From an uncultured Bacteroidales bacterium (GTDB lineage Bacteria; Bacteroidota; Bacteroidia; Bacteroidales; P3): 23,654 nt of DNA. The position numbers were made by a program, and so were the translations under genes. The DNA is taken from contig CALGGY010000032.1 in assembly GCA_937915785.1 (NCBI GenBank), positions 1 through 23,654 on the forward strand. Reading direction: 5' to 3'. The notes under the pieces are model-generated. The model did not search any database, had not been told where the DNA came from, and saw only the letters and a list, made by a program, of their open reading frames with translations. Each line of letters opens with the position of its first letter. Position 1 is the first letter of the stretch. This document shows positions 14,763-22,164 of this stretch, in pieces.

Positions 14763-15269
14763 ATGCAGAAAATACAATACGATATATTGCGCAAAAGCCT
14801 TGTTCAAGGCGACGTCCGTTTCCGCATCAAGGATATAACCATCACTTTGGAGATGCCCGATGGCGAGGAATGTCAAATTTGCCTTCGCGACACGCAAAAC
14901 CGTGTGGTGAAGCTCAAAACCAAGATGTACGGGCATCTGAGCCTGCCGCTGTCCGACATTGTGATGATATGTCCCATGCGCCAAACGGCGGGCAACTCCA
15001 ACGGCAACAACAAGCTGATATATTTCACCAACCGCCGTCCCGACGTGCTGTGCAATTTCTCGCTAAGTCGCGACTTGAAGGAACGCTGGGGACTGTCGGG
15101 CAACGAGCTGCGTTGCCTCAACCGTGCCGTGTACGTAAACCACATCCACATACTTGCCCTTGGCGACCACAGCGTGGTGGTGGAGTTTATGAACGAGGCC
15201 GGCGACATGCAAAAACAGGAGGTTAAGGCAAGCCGCACTTGTTGGTCCAATCTGGTGAAAAGTGTTTAG
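14763..15269 (+). CDS. LytTR-like DNA-binding regulator (paralogue 2)
   Basis: This 168-aa protein is paralogous to the product of 13308-13844. Both begin M(K/Q)KI(E/Q)(F/Y), carry a short strand-rich N-terminal part, then the LytTR-like core: LSDIVMICPM (63-72), DVLCNFSLSRDLKERWG (94-110) and LRCLNRAVYVNHIHILALG (116-134). The R-VYVN-I pattern matches the LytTR signature. There is no receiver domain, signal peptide or membrane helix. An open frame extends upstream to 14541 with an in-frame ATG at 14721, but the alignment with paralogue 1 supports 14763. It lacks the 21-bp repeat array in its own upstream region, so it may be the constitutive member of the pair. Confidence 0.75.
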   Translation: MQKIQYDILRKSLVQGDVRFRIKDITITLEMPDGEECQICLRDTQNRVVKLKTKMYGHLSLPLSDIVMICPMRQTAGNSNGNNKLIYFTNRRPDVLCNFSLSRDLKERWGLSGNELRCLNRAVYVNHIHILALGDHSVVVEFMNEAGDMQKQEVKASRTCWSNLVKSV

Positions 15270-15344
15270 TTGCTGAAAAGGGCACCGTTTGTCGCTGTTT
15301 TTTGCCGCTTATTGCGAAAATGCGTTTTATACATTGTTTTTTAG

Positions 15345-15352
15345 TACATTTG
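15345..15352 (+). promoter_or_regulatory. -7 promoter element of the 15399 gene cluster
   Basis: TACATTTG is an exact TAnnTTTG match 46 bp before the first ATG. A -33 TTG at the normal distance is not evident. The 129-bp gap before it (15270-15398) shows nothing else. Confidence 0.6.
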
Positions 15353-15398
15353 CAACTCCGAAAATAACATAATTTAATAGTAAAATCAACAAAAAATC

Positions 15399-16025
15399 AT
15401 GATGAAAAAAAGTATCCTTATCGTTGCCATTGCGGCAATACTCGGCGGCATGATGATGCAATCGTGCTACATAACCAAAACCCCTGTAGGAGCTTACAGC
15501 TCGCAAAGCGGCATGCCAATGCGCTACAGCAAAGGCAAACAGGTGTGGCTCTTTGGCCTGATACCCGTCGGACGAACCAACATCAGCACCCCCGCCACCG
15601 ACTTTATGATAGAAGGCAAGCAAACTTTTGGCGATTACCTTATAACCTTCTTCACCTTCGGTATAATAGAAACCCGTACCATCAAATGCTATGTGAAAGA
15701 ATACGCCAACAACGGCTATGGCTACGGCGGCGGCACTGTGATAAACATCAACAACCAGAATGTGAACACCCAAAGCCAGAACAACACACAGCAGGTGAGC
15801 GGCAGCAACAACGCCCGCTATAATTCCGACAGCTATGACCACGATACTACCGAACAGCCGCAGGTCAGCCAGCTTGTGGGCAAGCGCGTAAGCTGGCAAA
15901 CCAACCAAGGCACCACCCGCTACGGCACGGTAACCAACATGCGCACCCCAAAAACTTGCGAGGTGAAAACCGAGGACAGCGGCTCGGTGATAGTGCTGAG
16001 CGTAAACAAACTAACGGTGCAATAA
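15399..16025 (+). CDS. Bor-like lipoprotein with C-terminal SH3-like extension
   Basis: This 208-aa protein has a lipoprotein signal (MMKKSILIVAIAAILGG) with lipobox MQSC, giving lipidated Cys23. Residues 45-110 (GKQVWLFGLIPVGR, then ITFFTFGIIETRTIKCYVKEY) resemble the Bor family of small lipoproteins, whose phage lambda member is linked to serum resistance. A low-complexity Asn/Gly/Gln linker follows (about 115-160). The C-terminal 50 residues (VGKRVSWQTNQGTTRYGTVTN) look like a small all-beta domain. Export to the outer membrane is likely. An alternative start is Met2 (15402). The next gene starts 29 bp after the stop, with no terminator between, so co-transcription is likely. Confidence 0.75.
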   Translation: MMKKSILIVAIAAILGGMMMQSCYITKTPVGAYSSQSGMPMRYSKGKQVWLFGLIPVGRTNISTPATDFMIEGKQTFGDYLITFFTFGIIETRTIKCYVKEYANNGYGYGGGTVININNQNVNTQSQNNTQQVSGSNNARYNSDSYDHDTTEQPQVSQLVGKRVSWQTNQGTTRYGTVTNMRTPKTCEVKTEDSGSVIVLSVNKLTVQ

Positions 16026-16054
16026 AAAAATAACCCATAGCCCAATTTTAAAAA

Positions 16055-17011
16055 ATGAAAAAAACAACACTTCTTCTATTGGCTCTTGTGGCGGCTTTTG
16101 TTGCCAACGCGCAAGACATAATAACCCTCGTAAACGGCGAAAGCTTTTACGCCACCAACATACGCTTTGCGGGGAACAATGTGTTTTTCAGCCGTTTGAA
16201 CGACAATGGCTCCAAAACATCCTCGCAGGTCTGCGTTAAAGACCTTTCCAAGATAATCTACGAGAGCGGCGAGGAGGAGTTTTTCCAAAAAGAGGACCCT
16301 AACGCCAAGGTGAACTACAACACCGGCAACGTGAACACTGGCGACAACTCGGTGAACGTAACCGTTACCGGACCCTCTTTCAACAACAACGTAGGCACGT
16401 CGCAGGGCGGCTACAGCGGCAACGGCGGCGGCACACGCCCGGCGTACGAAAGTGCCGAGTTCCTCGACAACCCCCGTTTCAACGCCTACGCCGAAGGTAT
16501 GGGTTCCTTGTTCTTTGTCAACGATAGGAACGACCACAAGTTCTATTTCGGCGCTGTGGGTTCGGCGGGCATAAGGCTCAACAACTACCTGTATGTGGGC
16601 GCCGGATTGGGTACGCATTTCAGCACTGGCAACATAAAAACTACTTTCAGCGCAGATTCCACCTACTACTACGATGCCCCCACATGGTACCTGCCTATTT
16701 TTGCCGATGTAAGAGGGTTCTACCCCATTACCGACGATGTCAGTCTTTTCGGACAGGCCTCGGCAGGCGTGGAGTTCAACCAGTTTTCCAGCAAACGCGA
16801 TTACTTTGACTTAAAAAAATGCGGCAAGCTGTATCTGAATTTGGCCGCGGGTGTGGAAATAAACCGTATCACTGCAAGCATCGGCGTTATGATGCACCAA
16901 GGCATGCACCGCATTGAACAGTACTACGAACATTTGCACCATGTGGACTATTCTAAAGAAATTGTGCCCGCATTCTATCTGAAAGTGGGCTACAAATTTG
17001 GCGAACAATAA
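16055..17011 (+). CDS. outer-membrane beta-barrel protein
   Basis: This 318-aa protein begins with a signal peptide (MKKTTLLLLALVAAFVANA, cleavage before Q20). Residues 20-80 are strand-rich with a DIITLVNGESFYATNIRF opening, a type of short N-terminal domain common in Bacteroidota exported proteins. A Gly/Asn-rich linker spans about 85-145 (NTGNVNTGDNSVNV). Residues 155-318 have alternating amphipathic strands (FYFGAVGSAGIRLNNYLYVGAGLGTHF, LFGQASAGVEFNQF) typical of an 8-10-strand barrel. The end, FYLKVGYKFGEQ, places an aromatic residue close to the C-terminus. Function is unknown. It is downstream of the Bor-like lipoprotein and probably in the same transcript. Confidence 0.8.
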   Translation: MKKTTLLLLALVAAFVANAQDIITLVNGESFYATNIRFAGNNVFFSRLNDNGSKTSSQVCVKDLSKIIYESGEEEFFQKEDPNAKVNYNTGNVNTGDNSVNVTVTGPSFNNNVGTSQGGYSGNGGGTRPAYESAEFLDNPRFNAYAEGMGSLFFVNDRNDHKFYFGAVGSAGIRLNNYLYVGAGLGTHFSTGNIKTTFSADSTYYYDAPTWYLPIFADVRGFYPITDDVSLFGQASAGVEFNQFSSKRDYFDLKKCGKLYLNLAAGVEINRITASIGVMMHQGMHRIEQYYEHLHHVDYSKEIVPAFYLKVGYKFGEQ

Positions 17012-17045
17012 AACAAAAAACAACAAAATAAGGAAACAAAAAAAA

Positions 17046-17111
17046 TAGTGTCGAAGGCACTACATCCTATTAACCCCGCACAAGGAAATCTCTGATTTCC
17101 GCAGTGTGGGG
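17046..17111 (+). ncRNA. pair of strong RNA hairpins in the leader of the PKD gene
   Basis: Two consecutive hairpins can form. Hairpin 1 is TAGTGTC (17046-17052) with GGCACTA (17056-17062), a 7-bp stem with GAA loop and one U-G pair. Hairpin 2 is two-part: CCCCGCAC (17074-17081) with GTGTGGGG (17104-17111), enclosing GGAAATC (17084-17090) with GATTTCC (17094-17100). No T-run follows on either strand, so they are not ordinary terminators. They may be processing or stability elements between the barrel gene and the PKD gene. Confidence 0.5.
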
Positions 17112-17140
17112 ATGTTGAAAAAAATAAAAAAAATAAAAAA

Positions 17141-17917
17141 ATGAAAACGACACTGAAAATCCTTGCCCTTGTGGCAATGGCATCGGTGCTCGCCCTCACC
17201 ACCTGCACCAAAGACGACGAACACAACTACAGTTACAACAGCGAAACCGGAAACGGCAATGGCAATGGCAATGGCGGAGAAACTGAGCAGAGACCAAACG
17301 CTTATTTCACTTCGGACGCTGGTCAATTTTACACATATACCGACACCCCCATATACTTTACAAACAAGTCGACCAACGCCACACGTTATAGCTGGAATTT
17401 CGGCGACTACACAACATCCACGCTCACCAATCCTTCACACACCTACTCAAGCTACGGCAGAAAAACGGTAACACTTACAGCCTACAATAGTCAAGGCTAC
17501 AGCGACACTTATAGTCAGACATTGAATATTGTACCGAAACGGGCTTATATTTCGCACATCGATATTACAAATTGGCCGTCGCGCAACAACGGCAACGTGT
17601 GGGACCAATTTGCCACTTCGGCAACAAGTCATCCTGACATTTTCTTCAAAATATCGCAATCGGGCTCGGTGGTTTTCACCAGCGAAGTTATAGACAACTG
17701 CATACACCCGTCCGACGGCGGTACCACATCCCCCAGCTTTGAAGTGGGCAGAAGTTTTGTACCAGCCACTTACACTATCACTTTCTACGATGAGGACACT
17801 ATAGAAAATGTAGAAATGGGAAGCACCAGTTTCAACCTTTACACATTGGGCAATAATAACGACTATCCCAGTGTGCTCACACTCTCCGGCGGCGGATTTT
17901 CTTTCAAAATATATTGA
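17141..17917 (+). CDS. PKD-domain lipoprotein
   Basis: This 258-aa lipoprotein has signal MKTTLKILALVAMASVLA and lipobox LTTC (Cys22). A repetitive GNGNGNGG linker (residues 37-46) precedes a PKD domain at about 52-130. The PKD signature is clear: YSWNFGDYTTSTLTNPSHTY, followed by GRKTVTLTAYNSQG. PKD domains are Ig-like folds that mediate protein or glycan contact at the surface. Residues 131-258 have no recognised domain but are beta-rich. The start codon follows a run of A-rich sequence 29 bp after a strong double hairpin. A surface-exposed binding or adhesion role is inferred from domain type only. Confidence 0.85.
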   Translation: MKTTLKILALVAMASVLALTTCTKDDEHNYSYNSETGNGNGNGNGGETEQRPNAYFTSDAGQFYTYTDTPIYFTNKSTNATRYSWNFGDYTTSTLTNPSHTYSSYGRKTVTLTAYNSQGYSDTYSQTLNIVPKRAYISHIDITNWPSRNNGNVWDQFATSATSHPDIFFKISQSGSVVFTSEVIDNCIHPSDGGTTSPSFEVGRSFVPATYTITFYDEDTIENVEMGSTSFNLYTLGNNNDYPSVLTLSGGGFSFKIY

Positions 17918-17977
17918 TCTTGGAGTTAAATAATTGAATAATAATGAATAATAAAATATATAAAAATCTCACACCCA

Positions 17978-18367
17978 ATGAAAAAAATAATTACCGCCAT
18001 GTTAGTAATGGCAATGGGCGTAGCTGCGGCCACATTCACATCCTGCACCAAGGATGTTGACGAAATAGCAGCAGACATCGACACCGGCATCTCCAGCGGC
18101 GACCACGGAAACTCCCGCAACGGCGTACTGAAACTCACCTGTACAAGCAACAACCCGTACACAGTTACCATTACCAACACCAGCACCAACGACAGTCGCG
18201 ATTATGTGCTGCAGGGCAAAGAAACCCGCAGTTTCACCGTGGCTTGCGATGTGAACTACGACATCTACTACAGCCAGAACAGCGGCTACCTGCTCTATCC
18301 CACCACAGGCACCAAGCACCAGTACGTGAGTTGCGGCAGCACCTACTCAATTTCCTTCCCAAACTGA
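17978..18367 (+). CDS. small lipoprotein, unknown function
   Basis: This 129-aa protein has a good lipoprotein signal (MKKIITAMLVMAMGVAAATF) with lipobox FTSC (Cys23) and an acidic stretch just after it (TKDVDEIAADIDTG). The mature part is a small beta-sandwich-like sequence rich in Thr/Ser/Asn (LTCTSNNPYTVTITNTS, RSFTVACDVNYDIYY) with several cysteines that may pair. I do not recognise a family. It lies 60 bp after the PKD gene on the same strand and ends 29 bp before a terminator, so it probably closes the cluster that begins at 15399. Confidence 0.78.
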   Translation: MKKIITAMLVMAMGVAAATFTSCTKDVDEIAADIDTGISSGDHGNSRNGVLKLTCTSNNPYTVTITNTSTNDSRDYVLQGKETRSFTVACDVNYDIYYSQNSGYLLYPTTGTKHQYVSCGSTYSISFPN

Positions 18368-18396
18368 CAAATGGTGTAAGTCAACAAACAAAAACT

Positions 18397-18430
18397 CGGT
18401 CGGGACACACTGCCTCGACCGCGTTTTTTT
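18397..18430 (+). terminator. terminator of the lipoprotein/OMP cluster
   Basis: CGGTCG (18397-18402) pairs with CGACCG (18416-18421), followed by GC and a run of eight to nine Ts. It ends the cluster that starts at 15399. Confidence 0.8.
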
Positions 18431-18467
18431 TGTATGGATACGTCAAAAAATAATGAAAATAAAATCG

Positions 18468-18475
18468 TACATTTG
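18468..18475 (+). promoter_or_regulatory. -7 promoter element of the 18536 gene
   Basis: TACATTTG matches the -7 consensus, 60 bp before the ATG at 18536. The leader contains a small hairpin, CATCGC (18486-18491) with GCGATG (18500-18505). A -33 TTG is not evident. Confidence 0.6.
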
Positions 18476-18535
18476 CAGATTGTTGCATCGCTCTTGCTTG
18501 CGATGTAACGCCTATTAAATCAGTGCTTTAAAACG

Positions 18536-19432
18536 ATGCAAAAACTAACTCTTGCTCTTGCGGTTTCCGTCTTTGCGATGTGCGTTTTTTCCGCCTGCAC
18601 CAAAGATCAGTCCAATGGGGATTACACCGGACTGCCTTCGCCCCTTGTTGCCGACAGCGTGCTGCATAGCAATGTTTGGCGCATGGTGTATATGTACGAC
18701 ACAGCCGGCGAGCGTAGAGCACCGGGTTCGTCGCTGATAGAACGCTGCTGGCTGCGTTTCCTCCCCGATGGCACTCTGCAAGGCTACGGCGCCTCCACAC
18801 GCATCGACGGTTCCTACACCCGTAATGGCAACTGTTTTGAAATCAGTATCCCATTCCTTTCGCAGAGCATCGAATTCGAGCCCGACCCCTTCTGCGACTA
18901 CCTTGCCACAATGCAGCACATGCTCATCACCAAACAGGGCGAGCTGCTATTGCAATGTCGCAATGGTGGCGGAAAAATGTGTTTTGTGGCCGTTCCGGAC
19001 AATGTTTTGCCCGGCTCGTGGCAATGGGTGGAGACCCACGGCAGTATCGAAGGTGCCGGCGGTACTCCCCGAACAGCGGGGTTCCACGTTTCGGCACATT
19101 TCGCCGACAGCCTGCTGATCGTTCTGAAAAACGCCGACACGCTGGTTTCCACGCCTTACCGTGTGCAGAACGCCCACGTCAGCGACTGTCTCAACGCACC
19201 TGCCGGAGCACTGCTGCGCGCCCTTTTGGTCGACATCGAGGCCAGCAACAGCATTGCCAACGCTACCAACGCATTGGTTACCATCCCTTACGAGGGTATT
19301 GTGAACTTTGAAATGGATAGCGTAGGGCACATCTACATGAACCTGCGCGAAAACTCGTGTGCCGGATTTATGTACCGATTTCAGAAGTTGAGGTATCCAC
19401 GCTTACAATCCGATTCCTCACGTTGTCGGTGA
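18536..19432 (+). CDS. lipoprotein with META/HslJ-like repeats
   Basis: This 298-aa lipoprotein has signal MQKLTLALAVSVFAMCVF and lipobox FSAC (Cys21). Residues 45-140 (VWRMVYMYD, LRFLPDGTLQGYGAST, GSYTRNGNCFEISIPF, FCDYLATMQHMLITKQGELLLQC) follow the pattern of META/HslJ domains: a tryptophan start, a 'F..dG...G' turn, and a Cys-Asp block. A second similar half may begin at GSWQWVETHG (about 160). The protein is probably periplasmic or on the outer membrane; its function is unknown. It has its own promoter and stands between a terminator and a convergent gene whose stop is 44 bp away. Confidence 0.75.
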   Translation: MQKLTLALAVSVFAMCVFSACTKDQSNGDYTGLPSPLVADSVLHSNVWRMVYMYDTAGERRAPGSSLIERCWLRFLPDGTLQGYGASTRIDGSYTRNGNCFEISIPFLSQSIEFEPDPFCDYLATMQHMLITKQGELLLQCRNGGGKMCFVAVPDNVLPGSWQWVETHGSIEGAGGTPRTAGFHVSAHFADSLLIVLKNADTLVSTPYRVQNAHVSDCLNAPAGALLRALLVDIEASNSIANATNALVTIPYEGIVNFEMDSVGHIYMNLRENSCAGFMYRFQKLRYPRLQSDSSRCR

Positions 19433-19476
19433 GCAAGGCGTAAGGCTCCGCCTCCCAATCCACAAGCCGCCGATTG

Positions 19477-20733
19477 CTAATTGTTCACTGCCGCTGTTTT
19501 TCCCGCCATCCACCCGCTCGAGAAAGCTATCTGCAGGTTGTATCCGCCGGTGTCGGCGTCGAGGTTCAGCAGTTCGCCTACAATGTACAGGCCTTTCAAC
19601 AGTTTGCTTTCGAAAGTCTTGGGGTTCACCTCGTTGAGCTCCACGCCGCCCTGGGTTATGATAGCCTCGTCGAAACTGCGGGTGCCGGTTATGGTTAGCG
19701 TCAGTCCTTTCAGCAGTTTCAGTATGGTTTTCCGGTCGGCGGCGTTTATCTGGTTCAGACGTTTGTAATGTTCTAATTTTGTTTTGCTTAGGGCAAAGGG
19801 GATGATTTCTGCCGGGAGCCATAGCCGCATGGCGTCTTTCAGCACGCGGGTGCCGTTGGTGTCGAGGTCGGCGATGAGTTTCTTGTCCAACACTTCCTCG
19901 CTCAATGCTGGTTTCAGGTCGATGGTGGCGGTAAGAGTTTCGCCGGCGTTCAAAAATCGCGTTACTTGACGGCTTGCCGAAAGCACTATCGGGCCTCCTA
20001 TGCCGTTGGTGGTGAAGGTCATCTCGCCGAAAAGGTTGCAGATTTTCTTTCCGTTGTTGTGGCAGATGGTCATTTCCACGTTTTTAAGAGTGAAACCCTC
20101 CAGTTCGGCGGGTATCTTTTCGGAGCAAACCAGCGGCACAAGGGCAGGGACAGGTGCAACAATGGAGTGTCCCACTTTTTTCAGCAGGTGGTAGCCGTCG
20201 CCGGTGGAGCCTGTGGCTGGGTATGCCATTCCTCCGGTGGCCATAATTAGGTTTGAGCAGTGAGCAATGTCGCCGTTGTCCATAGCCACGCCCGATATGT
20301 GGTCTTCGAATGTGAGGATATTGGTTATCTTTCTGTTTTTCAGTATTTTGATATTTTGGTCAGCTTCCACGGCTTTTATCATTGCCAAAAAGATGTCGAG
20401 CGACTTGCCGCTTTTTGGGAAAACTCGGTTGCCGCGTTCCACCACCAGAGGCACGCCGTGATTTTCGAAAAACTCCATCAACTCAGTGTTGAAAAATTGC
20501 GAGAAAGCGTTGCGCAAAAAGCGTCCGTCGGGGGCAATGTGTGTTATGAAATCGCGTATGGGTGCTGTGTTGGTGAGGTTGCAACGACCTTTTCCTGTGA
20601 TGCGGAGCTTGCGTCCGGGCTGCTCCATTTTTTCCACAAGCAGTATTTTGTTTTTGCCGTTTGAAGCGGCGATGGCGGCCATCATCCCGGCGGCTCCGGC
20701 GCCGGCAATTATTGTGTCGTATCGGCTGTCCAT
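19477..20733 (-). CDS. YhiN/HI0933-family FAD-dependent oxidoreductase
   Basis: This 418-aa flavoprotein has the N-terminal dinucleotide-binding motif IIAGAGAAGMMAA (about 8-20), the family hallmark PGRKLRITGKGRCNLTN and the C-terminal FAD-binding block GLYIVGELLNLDADTGGYNLQIAFSSG. It belongs to the HI0933/YhiN (BaiN) group, whose substrates are mostly undefined. The start at 20733 (MDSRYDTIIAG) places the flavin motif at the usual distance from the N-terminus; an earlier in-frame ATG (20775) adds an unlikely Ser-rich stretch. It is last in a minus-strand run (mrp, LytTR, membrane protein, this gene), 45 bp after the membrane-protein stop. Confidence 0.92.
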   Translation of the reverse strand: MDSRYDTIIAGAGAAGMMAAIAASNGKNKILLVEKMEQPGRKLRITGKGRCNLTNTAPIRDFITHIAPDGRFLRNAFSQFFNTELMEFFENHGVPLVVERGNRVFPKSGKSLDIFLAMIKAVEADQNIKILKNRKITNILTFEDHISGVAMDNGDIAHCSNLIMATGGMAYPATGSTGDGYHLLKKVGHSIVAPVPALVPLVCSEKIPAELEGFTLKNVEMTICHNNGKKICNLFGEMTFTTNGIGGPIVLSASRQVTRFLNAGETLTATIDLKPALSEEVLDKKLIADLDTNGTRVLKDAMRLWLPAEIIPFALSKTKLEHYKRLNQINAADRKTILKLLKGLTLTITGTRSFDEAIITQGGVELNEVNPKTFESKLLKGLYIVGELLNLDADTGGYNLQIAFSSGWMAGKTAAVNN

Positions 20734-20778
20734 AGCGTATGAGTTTGAGAAGGTCTTGCTTTCAGATAGTGGCAATGG

Positions 20779-21645
20779 CTACTTTTTGCGGAAAATCAGG
20801 TAGTTGCGGTTGGGGTTGGGGCCGTAGGGGTTTTGGTAAATAACGGTCCTGCTGCTGTCGGTGCGGTACCATTCGTCGAGGTTTTTGCTGCCCATCAGAC
20901 CAACGGCAAGGGTTATGTCGTTGTCGTACAGGGCTTGGGCGAAGTCGGTCATGGACATGCGGCCGTAGCTTTCAACAACAGCCACATCCTTGTTGCTTAT
21001 TATGCAGATGGCGCGGCGGTACGATTTTGCCGAGTTGGAGAATACTTCGGGACCGTTGCCGGTAACATAGCAGTAGTGGCGGTAGAAAAAACCTTTGCTT
21101 GATATGGTCGAATCCAAGTAGTTGGTAGGGTTGGCCTTGCCCAGAATTACCTTGTTGTTCACTATTGCGCAGAAGCCAAGCGTGGTGCTGTCGGCACAGC
21201 CTTGAGCCAGAGTGGTGCCTTTGTACACAAAATCGCCGATTATCCCGCCGTCCTCGGCTTTGAGGTTGGCTGCTTGTGTGGCGAAAATCACCGAGGCGTC
21301 GTTGGTGTCGTAGTCTTTGCTTATGAGCAGTTCCACGGATGCGGCGCCCGGCTTGAACACGCGCAGCAGGGTGTCGGCGGGCGACGAGCTGTTCATGATA
21401 TATCTGACGCAAAACGTGTCGACTGTGGCCTTTGTGTCTGTTGCAACTTCTTCAATCTCACCTTCTTGGGCGTTGTTTGTTGCTTCTTGGTTGGCTTGTT
21501 TGCCGTTTTGCCGCAGTAGCAAAATCAGCACCACAACAATGGCGGCTATGAGAACAAGTATTCCCACCAGCAGTGCGGTGCGGCGTTTGCCGGAGTTGTC
21601 GGGCTGGGGTTCGGTTCCTAATATTTCAATTTCGTTGTCGTTCAT
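20779..21645 (-). CDS. single-pass membrane protein, unknown (possible phosphodiester-glycosidase-like domain)
   Basis: This 288-aa protein has a short acidic cytosolic N-terminus (MNDNEIEILG), basic residues (KRR) and one strong membrane helix at about 24-44 (LLVGILVLIAAIVVVLILLL). A Gln/Glu-rich linker is followed by a periplasmic domain at about 75-288. Part of it (YRRAICIISNKDVAVVES, then MSMTDFAQALYDNDITLAVGL) vaguely resembles the phosphodiester glycosidase (DUF2233/NAGPA) fold, but the catalytic motif is not clear to me. It starts 13 bp after the stop of the LytTR gene, so the pair is co-translated or closely linked. A role as envelope-side sensor or partner for that regulator is conceivable from context only. 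Confidence 0.75.
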   Translation of the reverse strand: MNDNEIEILGTEPQPDNSGKRRTALLVGILVLIAAIVVVLILLLRQNGKQANQEATNNAQEGEIEEVATDTKATVDTFCVRYIMNSSSPADTLLRVFKPGAASVELLISKDYDTNDASVIFATQAANLKAEDGGIIGDFVYKGTTLAQGCADSTTLGFCAIVNNKVILGKANPTNYLDSTISSKGFFYRHYCYVTGNGPEVFSNSAKSYRRAICIISNKDVAVVESYGRMSMTDFAQALYDNDITLAVGLMGSKNLDEWYRTDSSRTVIYQNPYGPNPNRNYLIFRKK

Positions 21646-21658
21646 TTTTTTCGTTTTT

Positions 21659-22147
21659 TTATTGATTAAAAAGAGCTTCTCTCAAATCTGTCAAAGCATC
21701 AGTGGAGGCTGTAACCTCTTTGGTTATGCGGCCTCTCTTTTCTCTGACCACGTATCCGGGGTATATCGATTTTTCCTTGTTCAGTTTCCCATCTTTCTCG
21801 TAATATTTCTCGTATTTGAAAACGTCGTATTCGTAAGTGATACCGCCACCGTAGCTGAGAGTTACAGTGCCGTTGTCTTTACCCTGTTTTTTCCCTTTCG
21901 TTGGTTCTACTGCCGTTACATAGTTGCGGTTGACAATAAGACTTTTGCCTACGCGAATAAAGGTGGCCGCATTTTGTTTTTTTAGAGCTTCTACCACTTT
22001 CCCAAGTTGCATCACTATTTTTGTCGGAGGTTCTCCGTTGGCGAAAAAAATGTCGCAGTAGTTGCCGTCCGATTCGATGCATAGGATGTCGTCGTATTCG
22101 AAACGCATCAGCGTGGCTCCTGATTTTACGGTGAGGAACTCTTTCAT
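21659..22147 (-). CDS. stand-alone LytTR DNA-binding protein
   Basis: This 162-aa protein is a clear LytTR domain with no receiver domain: LMRFEYDDILCIESDGNYCDIFF (13-35), a helix MQLGKVVEALKKQ (46-58), then FIRVGKSLIVNRNYVTAVEP (63-82), which matches the family 'F.rvh.S.iVN..yv' core. The C-terminal 75 residues (TLSYGGGITYEYDVFKYEKYYE and a basic region) are an extension of unknown role. It is cytosolic. It begins 17 bp after the mrp stop and ends 13 bp before the membrane-protein gene. It is more canonical than the two LytTR-like proteins at 13308 and 14763. Confidence 0.9.
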   Translation of the reverse strand: MKEFLTVKSGATLMRFEYDDILCIESDGNYCDIFFANGEPPTKIVMQLGKVVEALKKQNAATFIRVGKSLIVNRNYVTAVEPTKGKKQGKDNGTVTLSYGGGITYEYDVFKYEKYYEKDGKLNKEKSIYPGYVVREKRGRITKEVTASTDALTDLREALFNQ

Positions 22148-22164
22148 AAGAACTGTGTCGATTT

